Of a stretch of DNA of 64,000 nucleotides, positions 17,066-24,809 are shown piece after piece. A program made the position numbers and the translations under genes. The notes beneath the pieces are model-generated. The model had not been told where the DNA came from, searched no databases, and saw nothing but the letters and a program-made list of their open reading frames with translations. The stretch is from RUG14121 sp964533935. GTDB lineage: Bacteria > Bacillota_I > Bacilli_A > RF39 > UBA660. Within the stretch, counting starts at the first letter, position 1, and each line of letters opens with the position of its first letter. Location: positions 1 through 64,000 of the forward strand of contig CAZHOG010000001.1 in NCBI GenBank assembly GCA_964533935.1, read 5' to 3'.

Positions 17066-18006
17066 TTGCCATCTTCAAATACTATACTATATATTTGATT
17101 TAAAACAGGAGTTTTAATATGTTTTTTCTTAAATAAATTATACATTGTTTCAAGAGTATTATATCCTTCAACTGTTGTTTTATTTAAATAATTACTAGCT
17201 GCATTTTTAGTTTTAGACATTATCTTAGTACCATAAGTATAATTTCTACTTTTACTATCTAAGCAAGTCATTAAAGTATCTCCTAAACCTGCTAGAGTAA
17301 AGAAAGATAATGGATCTTTATCAAGATAATATAATATTTCATAAGTTTCTTTTAACACTTTAGTCATATATATAGATGAAGTAGCTTCTGGGTAACCTAA
17401 TTTTGAAACAATCCCTGAACCTATTGCATATATATTTTTTAATGTTGAGCATACTTGAACAGAAATCATGTCACGAGAATATTCAAATTTAAGTAATTTA
17501 TCAGTATATAAATTACTTACTTTTTTATATATTGTCTTTTTATTTGATGCAACAGTTAATGCTAGAGGTTCATTATTTAATATATCTATTGCAAAACTAG
17601 GCCCAGCAATAACTGCAATATTATTTGTTTTTAATATTTTTTTAGTTAATTGTGATGGATATTTTTTTGAAGTTACATCAATTCCTTTTGTTCCAATAAT
17701 AATTGGAATTCTTTTTTTATAAAATGGTTTCATGCTTTCTAAAGTACTTTGAATAAATTTTGATGTGGTCATTAAATAAATATAATTAGTATCCTTAAGT
17801 GCTTCTTCAAAACTATTTGTTATTGCAATATTTTCATTAAATTTTTCAGTTTTAAAAATTGATTTTATAATTTTAGTATCATTAAACTCTTTAACTTTCT
17901 TTTCATCTTCTGTCCATAATATAATACTATTATTAGAATTATTGCTTAATCTTTTAGCCATAGCTAAACTATAAGCTCCAGTTCCTATTATTGTTATTTT
18001 ATTCAT
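17041..18006 (-). CDS. gpsA: Glycerol-3-phosphate dehydrogenase [NAD(P)+]
   Basis: The 321-aa cytosolic enzyme reduces dihydroxyacetone phosphate to sn-glycerol-3-phosphate for phospholipid synthesis. Family motifs are 'GPSFA' (about residue 135), the catalytic Lys in 'STLKNIYAIGSGI', and 'AGLGDTLMTCLDSKSRNYTYG' split around residues 230-250. The N-terminal dinucleotide motif reads 'IIGTGAYSLAMA' where most homologues have GAGxWGTALA; Trp-Gly is replaced by Tyr-Ser, an unusual change beside the cofactor, though the glycine pair is kept. Its start overlaps the stop of rarA by one base (TAATG), so the two are translationally coupled. Confidence 0.92.
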   Translation of the reverse strand: MNKITIIGTGAYSLAMAKRLSNNSNNSIILWTEDEKKVKEFNDTKIIKSIFKTEKFNENIAITNSFEEALKDTNYIYLMTTSKFIQSTLESMKPFYKKRIPIIIGTKGIDVTSKKYPSQLTKKILKTNNIAVIAGPSFAIDILNNEPLALTVASNKKTIYKKVSNLYTDKLLKFEYSRDMISVQVCSTLKNIYAIGSGIVSKLGYPEATSSIYMTKVLKETYEILYYLDKDPLSFFTLAGLGDTLMTCLDSKSRNYTYGTKIMSKTKNAASNYLNKTTVEGYNTLETMYNLFKKKHIKTPVLNQIYSIVFEDGNKKDLLFK

Positions 18007-19205
18007 TATTTTTCACCTTTCATTTCTTTATATAATTTATCTAAATTTTCTTCATATCTATTATTTTTTTTAATATAGTATTTTTTGCCAATCAATTCCT
18101 TAGGCATATAATTTTGTTTAACATAATCATTTTTAAAATTATGTGGATATAAGTAATCTTTTGAATTGGTTTTAATATTATTTGGTACATTTCCAGTATT
18201 ACCAGTATTAATATCATTTAAAGCTGCATCTAAAGCTAAATGGCCACTATTGCTTTTAGGGGAGAGTGCCATTTCTATTACAATATCTCCAAGAGGTATT
18301 CTTGCCTCTGGTAATCCAACTAATTCACTGGCTTGAATTGCAGCCATTATTTTAGGTCCAATTGCTGGATTTGCTAAACCAATATCTTCATATGCAATAA
18401 CAGCAAGTCTTCTATGAATACTATCTAAATCTCCTGCAGTAATTAATCTTGCAAGATAGTGTAGGGAAGCATCAACATCACTTCCACGAATTGATTTTTG
18501 TAGTGCAGATAAAACATCATAATGACCATCTTCGTTCTTATCATGAAAGAATACACTTTTAATATTTAAAGATTTTAAGAAATCTTTTGTTATATTGTGA
18601 TCAGTGGATGCATTATAAGCTAGTTCTAATAAATTTATAGAGCTTCTAAAATCTCCACTAGAAGATTCTGCAATAATTTCATAACATTCATTGTTAATTT
18701 TTATTCCATCAAGTGATTTGGATATTCTTTTTAATCCTAGAACTATATCCTCTTTAGATAATTCATGTAGTTCAAATATGTGGCATCTACTTCTAATCGC
18801 AGGATTTATTTTATGATATGGGTTTGAAGTGGTTAAACCAATTAAAGTTATTAAGCCACTTTCTATATGAGGTAGTAATAAATCTTGTTTGTCTTTATTC
18901 ATACGATGGATTTCATCCATTATTAAAACCATACCACCATACATTTTTGCTTCTTCAATTACAATATCAAAATCACTTTTATTATTAACTGTAGCATTTA
19001 AAAATCTATGATTAACCTTAAGTTCTTCAACTAAAGCATTAGCTATAGAAGTTTTTCCTATTCCAGGTTTTCCATATAATATCATTGAAAATATTTTTTT
19101 ATTATTTACTAAGTTTGTTAATACTTTATTTTTACCAATTAAGTGTGTTTGGCCAATAACTTCTGAAAGTTTTGTTGGTCGTTTAGTATTTGCAAGTAAC
19201 TCCAT
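18006..19205 (-). CDS. rarA: Replication-associated recombination protein A (RarA/MgsA)
   Basis: The 399-aa AAA+ ATPase is related to clamp loaders and RuvB and acts at stalled replication forks together with single-strand binding protein. It has 'RPTKLSEVIGQTHLIG' at the start, Walker A 'GKPGIGKTS', Walker B 'LIMDEIHR', sensor 1 'IGLTTSNPYHKINPA', and the arginine finger in 'RSRC'. The C-terminal tetramerisation half has 'DPSLHYLARLITAGD'-like 'DASLHYLARLI' and 'AIQASELVGLPEARIPL'. The length is usual. It pairs with tcdA and 6S RNA in the same neighbourhood as in Bacillus, although here on the opposite strand and with gpsA inserted. Confidence 0.95.
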   Translation of the reverse strand: MELLANTKRPTKLSEVIGQTHLIGKNKVLTNLVNNKKIFSMILYGKPGIGKTSIANALVEELKVNHRFLNATVNNKSDFDIVIEEAKMYGGMVLIMDEIHRMNKDKQDLLLPHIESGLITLIGLTTSNPYHKINPAIRSRCHIFELHELSKEDIVLGLKRISKSLDGIKINNECYEIIAESSSGDFRSSINLLELAYNASTDHNITKDFLKSLNIKSVFFHDKNEDGHYDVLSALQKSIRGSDVDASLHYLARLITAGDLDSIHRRLAVIAYEDIGLANPAIGPKIMAAIQASELVGLPEARIPLGDIVIEMALSPKSNSGHLALDAALNDINTGNTGNVPNNIKTNSKDYLYPHNFKNDYVKQNYMPKELIGKKYYIKKNNRYEENLDKLYKEMKGEK

Positions 19206-19277
19206 AAAATCACCAATATAATTATATCACGATATCAATATTATTCGGTAAAATTAATAATTTCTAAAGTAAAGTTA

Positions 19278-19306
19278 TTGAAAATAAATAAAATAAATGG
19301 TATAAA
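19278..19306 (+). promoter_or_regulatory. Promoter for the cysteine-repeat surface protein
   Basis: TTGAAA (19278-19283), 17-base spacer, TATAAA (19301-19306), 28 bases before ATG 19334. Confidence 0.55.
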
Positions 19307-19333
19307 TATAATAGAAGGTAGGATAGAAGAAAA

Positions 19334-20563
19334 ATGAAAAAGAGTTTATTATTTATTAGTGCAGTTATTTCTTTATTTGTTGGAGTTAGTTCTGTAAATG
19401 CTTCATCATATTATTTAGCTGATAATTGTACTAACATGGAAAATGGTATGGGGAAAACATGTAACACAAAATTAGTTGTTGAAGATGGGACAGTAAAAAT
19501 AAATGAAATAGATCTTACATTTACTATGATAGGTATAACATTTGAAACAAAAAATGTAAGTTTAAATTCAAATTGGAAAATTAAAGATTCAAGCGCAACA
19601 TCATTAAATATTGAAAGCAATAAATCATCTTATGCAGTTGGAACTTATGATATAGGAACATTAAATTTTTATAAAATTGCATCTGCTTCAGTTTGTAATG
19701 TAATATATTCATATAGAGGTATCTATAATAATCGTGAGTGTTCAGTTTTAAATGGAAATTATTATGATAAAGCTGGTGAACTTACCACTCAATTAAATTA
19801 TCAAAAACAATGTTTACCAAATATTTGTACAATTTTAAGTGATGGAACTTATTATAATAAAGAAGGTAATGTTTCTACTAAAGAAGAATATGAAAATCAA
19901 TGTTTAGAGAAAAAATATTGCGTTTATGATAATGGTAAATATTATGATAAAGATGGAAACGAAACCACAGAAGCAAATTATAAAAGAATCTGTGAAAAGA
20001 ATTATTGTAAAGTAATCACTGATGGCGATAATAAATATTATTTTGATAAAGATGGTGTTGAAGCTACAAAAGAAAAATATGAAAGTGACTGCATTGAAAA
20101 AATAATTTGTTCTATTTCAGATAATAAGTATTATGGAACAGATGGCAAAGAAATTAGCAAACTTGAATATTTAAAAACATGTTCAAAAAATATTTGTACT
20201 ACTTTAGAAGATGGTACAAAATATGACAAAAATGGTAAAGTTACTACTGATATTAATTATCAAAAAGAATGTGAAATTAATGTTTGTAAGAAATTAAGTG
20301 ATGGAACATTATATGGTAAGAGTGGCCAAGTAGTTGATGAAAAAACATATGACTTAGAATGTAATAAACATAAATGCCAAGTAATAGATAATAATTATTT
20401 TGATGATAAAGGTAATTTAACAACTAAAGAAAATTATACTAAAGCTTGTGAAAATCCTAAAACTGGTGAATCAATGCCATATATAGTTATTGCATTAGGT
20501 TTATCTATTGCTGGAGCAATCTTCTATATTATTAAAACGAATAATAAATTAAGAAAAATATAA
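19334..20563 (+). CDS. Cell-wall-anchored surface protein with eight cysteine-paired repeats and NPKTG sorting signal
   Basis: The 409-aa protein has a signal peptide (1-24, ...GVSSVNAS), a beta-rich N-terminal domain (about 25-135) with Cys residues, then eight repeats of about 30 residues (about 135-374). Each repeat follows C-x5-DG-x-Y-Y-D-K-x-G-x-x-T-T-x-x-x-Y-x-x-x-C, with one Cys at each end. The tail is 'CENPKTGESMPY', a membrane helix and a Lys/Arg-rich end: a sortase signal of the NPxTG type rather than LPxTG. No sortase gene is in the window. Regular Cys pairs suggest a disulfide-stiffened stalk. The repeat also recalls the YYDKDG-type turns of choline- or glucan-binding repeats, but the aromatic pattern is poorer. 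The ligand is unknown. Confidence 0.8.
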   Translation: MKKSLLFISAVISLFVGVSSVNASSYYLADNCTNMENGMGKTCNTKLVVEDGTVKINEIDLTFTMIGITFETKNVSLNSNWKIKDSSATSLNIESNKSSYAVGTYDIGTLNFYKIASASVCNVIYSYRGIYNNRECSVLNGNYYDKAGELTTQLNYQKQCLPNICTILSDGTYYNKEGNVSTKEEYENQCLEKKYCVYDNGKYYDKDGNETTEANYKRICEKNYCKVITDGDNKYYFDKDGVEATKEKYESDCIEKIICSISDNKYYGTDGKEISKLEYLKTCSKNICTTLEDGTKYDKNGKVTTDINYQKECEINVCKKLSDGTLYGKSGQVVDEKTYDLECNKHKCQVIDNNYFDDKGNLTTKENYTKACENPKTGESMPYIVIALGLSIAGAIFYIIKTNNKLRKI

Positions 20564-20587
20564 AAAATCTCATAAGAGATTTTTTTT
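20562..20587 (+). terminator. Terminator after the cysteine-repeat protein
   Basis: AAAAAATCTC / GAGATTTTTTT hairpin with a four-base loop and T run. Confidence 0.75.
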
Positions 20588-20603
20588 AGAAAGCAGGGGA
20601 GTT

Positions 20604-21482
20604 ATGGAAAATGAATACATAAACAAATATATTGATTATTTAAAATATGAGAAAAAATTATCTAATAATACAATATTATCGTATAAAGAAAATCTCTATG
20701 TATTTATTAATGAATTGAATAATAAAAATATATTAAATATTACTTCTGATGATATAAAATTATTTTTAAAAAAAGATAATTATAAAAGTGATAAAACAAA
20801 AGCACATTATATTACTGTACTAAATAATTTTTATACTTTCTTAAATAAAGAAAATATTATTGAATTTAATCCAGTTGAAAATATAAAATTACCTAAATTA
20901 TCAAAAAAACTTCCATCATTTTTAACTATAGAGGAAGTAGATAAATTATTAGATATTAATTTGAATAATGCATATGATTATCGAAATAAAGCAATGTTAG
21001 AAACTTTATATGGAACTGGTATTAGAATATCAGAATTAATTAATTTGAAGTTATCAGATATCGATTTTATTGAAGATTATATTAGAGTATTTGGTAAAGG
21101 TAGTAAGGAAAGAATAGTTCCGTTTAATGATATATGCAAAAAGTATTTAGAAATATATATTAATGAATATAGAAGTGTCTTATTAAAATCAAAGACATCT
21201 GAATATGTATTTATTAATAGTTTAGGTAATAACATTTCTCGCCAAGGTTTTTTTAAAGTATTAAAAGAAATTTGTAAAACATCAGGAATAAATAAAAATG
21301 TATCTCCTCATATATTAAGACATTCATTTGCAACTCATTTATTAAATAATGGTGCTGATTTAAGAATAATTCAAGAATTATTAGGACATAGTGATTTGTC
21401 TACCACCCAAATATATACTGAGGTCTTAAATGATAAAATAAAATCTGATTATGAAAATAGTCATCCACGTGCAAAAAAATAA
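20604..21482 (+). CDS. xerD: Tyrosine recombinase XerC/XerD family
   Basis: The 292-aa protein has the N-terminal SAM-like DNA-binding domain (about 1-90, 'YLKYEKKLSNNTILSYKENL') and a catalytic domain with all active residues: Arg in 'GTGIRISELINLKLSDID', Lys in 'GKGSKERIVP', H-x-x-R in 'SPHILRHSFATHLL', His in 'LLGHSDLSTTQIYTE' and the final Tyr there. The size and motifs fit the housekeeping Xer recombinases that resolve chromosome dimers at dif, not a phage integrase with an arm-binding domain. XerD rather than XerC is a guess. GGGGAG precedes ATG 20604. It is bounded by terminators on both sides, hence a single-gene unit. Confidence 0.9.
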   Translation: MENEYINKYIDYLKYEKKLSNNTILSYKENLYVFINELNNKNILNITSDDIKLFLKKDNYKSDKTKAHYITVLNNFYTFLNKENIIEFNPVENIKLPKLSKKLPSFLTIEEVDKLLDINLNNAYDYRNKAMLETLYGTGIRISELINLKLSDIDFIEDYIRVFGKGSKERIVPFNDICKKYLEIYINEYRSVLLKSKTSEYVFINSLGNNISRQGFFKVLKEICKTSGINKNVSPHILRHSFATHLLNNGADLRIIQELLGHSDLSTTQIYTEVLNDKIKSDYENSHPRAKK

Positions 21483-21507
21483 AACTCTATTTGAGTTTTA
21501 TTTTTCT
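21478..21507. terminator. Bidirectional terminator
   Basis: AAAACTC / GAGTTTT hairpin with A and T tracts on both sides, between the recombinase gene (+) and the small gene at 21513 (-). Confidence 0.65.
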
Positions 21508-21512
21508 TTTTA

Positions 21513-21680
21513 TTAGCGAGCGTTTTCGTTAGCTCTTGCTTTTGAACTATTGCTATTTTTATTATTTGATCTAGCATTTGTTCTTTGATTAGATCTTGCG
21601 TTAGTTCTTTCTTTAGCTCTTGCATTTGCTTTAGAATTACTATTTTCAGATTCTCTAGCACTATTTGAACATCTACTCAT
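21513..21680 (-). CDS. Small Ser/Asn/Ala/Arg-rich protein, 55 aa
   Basis: A short gene with an ideal ribosome site: AGGAGG seven bases before ATG at 21680, and a stop just before a terminator. The product begins MSRCSNSARESENSNSK and then consists almost only of Ser, Asn, Ala, Arg and Lys. ARxN/NAR-type units recur (KANARAK, RTNARSNQ, RTNARSNN, KARANENAR). There are no hydrophobic residues to form a core, so it is intrinsically disordered and strongly basic. The codon pattern (AGA/GCA/AAT) suits the genome. A role in nucleic-acid binding, for example protamine- or spore-type packing, is only a guess; no family is recognised. It is divergent from the ZIP transporter. Confidence 0.75.
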   Translation of the reverse strand: MSRCSNSARESENSNSKANARAKERTNARSNQRTNARSNNKNSNSSKARANENAR

Positions 21681-21748
21681 AATATTACCTCCTATTAGTA
21701 TTATGTCCTAAAACAATCAATTAATTCATATATATTAATGGTGATAAT

Positions 21749-22486
21749 ATGGAAATAATTGGAGCACTGTTAATTTCTACCATAGCTGGTTTATCTACGG
21801 TTTTAGGTAGCTTTATTGTATTTTTAAAGATTAAAAATACCGATAAATTTATATCATTTTGCTTGTCATTTACTGCTATTATCATGATTGGAATATCATT
21901 ATTTGAATTATTTCCGGAATCTTTTTTTACTATAAGTAGTAGATATTCAATATTATTTTCTATTATATTAGTAACGCTTATCTTTATTATTGGCATATTT
22001 ATTATTAAGTTTCTTAATAAAGCAATTAAATATTCTAATAGTTTATATAAAATAGGTATATTAAATATGATTGCATTAATATTACATAACTTTCCAGAAG
22101 GAATAACAACATTTATGACTTCTATGCATGACATCGATATTGGTATTAAAATTAGTATAGCCATTATGTTTCATAATATTCCTGAAGGAATAGCCATAGC
22201 TGCACCAATTTATTGTGCAACTAAAAGTAAAAAGAATGCCATTATTAAAACATTTCTATCTGGTATATCAGAACCTATTGGTGCTTTATTTGCATATCTA
22301 TTTTTAAAACATTATATCAATGATTTTGTCATATCATTATTATTAGTAATAGTGGGAGCTATTATGGTGACTATTAGCATCGAAAAACTAATACCTGAAG
22401 CAAATACTCATAAAAGTAAGAAATCACTCTTATATGGCTTTATTTTTGGTATTATTGCATTATTTATTAGTTTAATAATTTTATAA
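21749..22486 (+). CDS. ZIP-family metal transporter (ZupT-like)
   Basis: The 245-aa protein with about eight membrane helices imports divalent metal ions, mainly zinc, through the cytoplasmic membrane. The two signature helices are plain: 'LHNFPEGITTFMTSM' (helix 4, HNxPEG) and 'MFHNIPEGIAIAAPIY' (helix 5, HNxPEG), which hold the binuclear metal site, followed by 'GISEPIGALFAY'. The length fits bacterial ZupT. GGTGATAAT precedes the start. It is followed 11 bases later by a GATase gene, so the two are likely co-transcribed. No obvious Zur/Fur operator was recognised. Confidence 0.9.
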   Translation: MEIIGALLISTIAGLSTVLGSFIVFLKIKNTDKFISFCLSFTAIIMIGISLFELFPESFFTISSRYSILFSIILVTLIFIIGIFIIKFLNKAIKYSNSLYKIGILNMIALILHNFPEGITTFMTSMHDIDIGIKISIAIMFHNIPEGIAIAAPIYCATKSKKNAIIKTFLSGISEPIGALFAYLFLKHYINDFVISLLLVIVGAIMVTISIEKLIPEANTHKSKKSLLYGFIFGIIALFISLIIL

Positions 22487-22497
22487 AGGAGAATAAT

Positions 22498-23109
22498 ATG
22501 AAAAGAGTAGGTATAATATTAAGAAAAAATAAAAGTATAACTGATAAAGATATATATTCTGTAAATGATGATTTAATTAAATTTCTTAATAAATATGAAA
22601 TTAACTTAATATTTCATATTATTGATTATAATAATTTAAATAATACTATATCATTTATTAATGAATGTGATGGGATAATACTTCCTGGTGGTGATGCTTT
22701 TAATTTTAAAATAATTCCAGTAATTAAATATTTAATTATTAATAATAAACCAACTTTAGGTATATGTTTAGGTATGCAAGAAATTGCTGTGGCATGTAAT
22801 GGAAAACTTGAAAAAATTACTAATCATAATCATCATAGTAATAATGTATATGTTCATGAAGTTATTATTGATGATAATAGTCTTCTTTATAAGATCTTAA
22901 ATAAAAAAAGAATTACAGTAAATAGTAGACATTATGATAAAGTAAGTATTACTAATGCTAAAAGAGTAGCTTATAGCAAAGATTATATAATTGAAGCAAT
23001 AGAAATACCAAATAAAAAGTTTTTCTTAGGAATACAGTGGCATCCAGAATCTCTATATTTTGATGATAACAGTAATAAGATATTTGATTATTTTATAAAT
23101 AAATTATAG
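22498..23109 (+). CDS. Class I glutamine amidotransferase-like hydrolase (PuuD/peptidase C26 type)
   Basis: This 203-aa protein resembles gamma-glutamyl-GABA hydrolases. The oxyanion/nucleophile region is 'DGIILPGGDAFNF' followed by 'TLGICLGMQEIAVA' with the catalytic Cys, and the His-Glu pair is 'GIQWHPESLYF' near the end, so the Cys-His-Glu triad is complete. Such enzymes cleave gamma-glutamyl bonds in polyamine or peptide breakdown. The protein is shorter than typical PuuD (about 250 aa) and the substrate cannot be told from sequence. AAAGGAG lies upstream of ATG 22498. It is probably in an operon with the ZIP transporter. Confidence 0.85.
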   Translation: MKRVGIILRKNKSITDKDIYSVNDDLIKFLNKYEINLIFHIIDYNNLNNTISFINECDGIILPGGDAFNFKIIPVIKYLIINNKPTLGICLGMQEIAVACNGKLEKITNHNHHSNNVYVHEVIIDDNSLLYKILNKKRITVNSRHYDKVSITNAKRVAYSKDYIIEAIEIPNKKFFLGIQWHPESLYFDDNSNKIFDYFINKL

Positions 23110-23169
23110 TATTGTTAAAAATAATTTAATATTCTATAATAACTATATAAAGAGTAGGAGAGTGGTATT

Positions 23170-23517
23170 ATGTATCCTAGTGATATAGTTAAAAGTTTTA
23201 TAATAGGTTTTATTGTTGCAGTTATTTCATATTTAATAAATCAAAATATAATAATTTCTATTGTAGCATTTGTATGTATTTCAAATTGTTTTATTATATT
23301 TTTTGATGGTTATAGACGTCGTAATGCAAATGCCAATGGTAGATATGATAGAATGGCTTTTGAATCCTTCTCTAAAGATTCTTTTGATAATAATAATCTT
23401 ATTAATTCATTAAATAAAAAAACTATCAATACAAAGATAGAATTATTACCAGATAATGCATCTAATAGTGAAATAATAGCAAAGATAAATGAAATAATTA
23501 ATAGTAAAAACTTATAA
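23170..23517 (+). CDS. Small membrane protein of unknown function
   Basis: This 115-aa protein is unrecognised. It has two N-terminal hydrophobic segments (about residues 8-24 and 28-46), a 'DGYRRRNANANGRYDR' loop and a soluble, charged C-terminal half ending 'IIAKINEIINSKNL'. The start has AGGAGAGTG upstream and a terminator follows, so it appears to be a real single gene. The 60-base gap from the GATase gene holds a possible -10 sequence only. Confidence 0.7.
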   Translation: MYPSDIVKSFIIGFIVAVISYLINQNIIISIVAFVCISNCFIIFFDGYRRRNANANGRYDRMAFESFSKDSFDNNNLINSLNKKTINTKIELLPDNASNSEIIAKINEIINSKNL

Positions 23518-23522
23518 AAAAT

Positions 23523-23562
23523 AAACATACAAGGTGTATTAAAGATAGTCTTGTATGTTTTT
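23523..23562 (+). terminator. Terminator after the 23170 gene
   Basis: AAACATACAAG / CTTGTATGTTT hairpin (16-base loop) with a T run. Confidence 0.7.
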
Positions 23563-23796
23563 AATTTATTATGCTTTCCTTTATTAGTTTACATAATATA
23601 TATTATAAGAAGTAATATTTAATGTTAAAAATAAGATAAAATCATAAGTATATCTTTATAATAATATAACTATTTATTATGAATTATTATATATTCTATA
23701 GTTCTTTATATATTTATATTATTATTAATTATTCATGTTATAAATTATATTTTAAAAATCATTATATTTTATATTATAATTATTTTGTTTCTCAAT
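23563..23796. other. Extremely AT-rich non-coding stretch
   Basis: About 230 bases of nearly pure A/T with many TTATAT repeats. No reading frame with a ribosome site, no RNA fold and no recognisable repeat element was found. Confidence 0.5.
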
Positions 23797-23913
23797 TTAT
23801 ACAATATTTCTTACATATATATGATTATATTCTTTATTATTAAACAAATCGAGATGCATAATTACCCATCTTTTTATTTCTCGATTGCTTAGAATCAACC
23901 TCTTATTTATCAT
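23797..23913 (-). CDS. Possible 38-aa peptide gene downstream of the radical SAM gene
   Basis: On the minus strand an ATG at 23913 follows GAGGGGG by five to six bases and opens a 38-codon frame ending TAA at 23797-23799. The product is basic at first (MINKRLILSNREIKRW) and ends NHIYVRNIV. It has no signal peptide or membrane helix. It begins 38 bases after the stop of the radical SAM/SPASM gene, so it could be a peptide substrate, a leader peptide, or a chance frame in AT-rich DNA. The strong ribosome site is the only positive evidence. Its GGGGG is paired in the adjacent hairpin. Confidence 0.35.
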   Translation of the reverse strand: MINKRLILSNREIKRWVIMHLDLFNNKEYNHIYVRNIV

Positions 23914-23918
23914 TTATT

Positions 23919-23949
23919 CCCCCTCTTTTATTAATTATTATAATAGGGG
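23919..23949 (-). promoter_or_regulatory. GC-capped hairpin covering a ribosome binding site
   Basis: Minus strand: CCCCCT (directly after the stop TAG of the radical SAM gene) pairs with AGGGGG, with an additional TTAT/ATAA helix inside. The 3' arm is the ribosome site of the mini-ORF at 23913. There is no T run, so it is not a standard terminator. G5/C5 runs are exceptional in this AT-rich DNA. It may control translation or stabilise the upstream mRNA. Confidence 0.5.
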
Positions 23950-23950
23950 G

Positions 23951-24757
23951 CTAGTTTTCATAAAAATTACAGTTAAGGCACAGTTTTTCAGTTTTAATAT
24001 TATTTTCTAAATTATTTTTCATTTCAATGAACTTTGGTGTCGCAATAATATCTTTAAGTGATGTATCTTTCAAATTACCAAATTTAATGTCGCCATTAGA
24101 ATCTAAACAACATGCAACAACATCTTGATTAACCAATATGCCAATGTGGTCTCTTAAAGCTCTACAAGTCCCCTCTTCTCTATTTTTTACTGAAGTAAGG
24201 GTAGTTGTAGGCCATTTAAATTCTTTTTTAATAGATATATATTTATTATTTTCTAATTTATAATTACCATTATCATTTACAATAATTTTAGTATTATATT
24301 TATTTTCTAATATAGAAATTATTTGATCATAGTATGGTGAATTTGTCCATAATCGATAGTTAACAATTGTATCATGTAACGTATCAATAGTATCAAAAAT
24401 ATCATTAATATATTGTTCTAGAGTTTTATTATATGAGCCATTAAATGAATGCAGTGATATATTTAATTGTCTTACTCCCCTATTATTTTTAATATTTTTA
24501 ATTAGATAACCATTAGTTGTAATATTTACAAAAATTTTATTTTCATTAGACATTTTAATAATTTCATTAATTTGAGGATGTAAAAGAGGTTCACCCATTA
24601 AATGTAAATAGACATAATTAGTAAATGGTTTAATATTATCTAATACATTTTTATACTCATCTAATGTCATAAAATGTTTTTCTCTCGTATTTTTAATGCA
24701 AAAATTGCAATTTAAATTACAATTATTTGTTATTTCTATATATATTTTTTTGAACAT
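23951..24757 (-). CDS. Radical SAM/SPASM domain protein
   Basis: The 268-aa protein begins 'MFKKIYIEITNNCNLNCNFC' and so carries the CxxxCxxC [4Fe-4S] cluster motif of S-adenosylmethionine radical enzymes, followed by 'HLMGEPLLHP' (the GGEP-type SAM site). The C-terminal quarter has Cys residues in 'GTCRALRD', 'VACCLDSNGD', 'KFGNLKD' and 'EKLCLNCNFYEN', a SPASM-type auxiliary-cluster domain. SPASM enzymes often modify peptides or enzymes; the substrate is unknown. ATG 24757 is preferred because AAGTGA stands before it, while the longer frame needs TTG without a site. A hairpin and a possible 38-codon ORF lie just downstream and an XRE regulator lies upstream. Confidence 0.85.
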   Translation of the reverse strand: MFKKIYIEITNNCNLNCNFCIKNTREKHFMTLDEYKNVLDNIKPFTNYVYLHLMGEPLLHPQINEIIKMSNENKIFVNITTNGYLIKNIKNNRGVRQLNISLHSFNGSYNKTLEQYINDIFDTIDTLHDTIVNYRLWTNSPYYDQIISILENKYNTKIIVNDNGNYKLENNKYISIKKEFKWPTTTLTSVKNREEGTCRALRDHIGILVNQDVVACCLDSNGDIKFGNLKDTSLKDIIATPKFIEMKNNLENNIKTEKLCLNCNFYEN

Positions 24758-24809
24758 AGCAATCACTTCTTTATATGAGTATACCAAAAATTAAAAAAAA
24801 GAAAAGTAT

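Noticed and set aside
20604..21482. Phage or ICE integrase marking a mobile island
   Set aside because: Length and motifs fit housekeeping XerC/D; no attachment-site repeats or tRNA gene are adjacent.
21461..21661. 66-codon minus-strand frame rich in Gln/Lys/Leu
   Set aside because: It is the shifted frame of the small Arg/Asn-rich gene, has no ribosome site and runs through the terminator.
23563..23796. CRISPR array or origin of replication in the AT-rich gap
   Set aside because: No spaced direct repeats and no DnaA-box cluster were seen; only simple A/T sequence.
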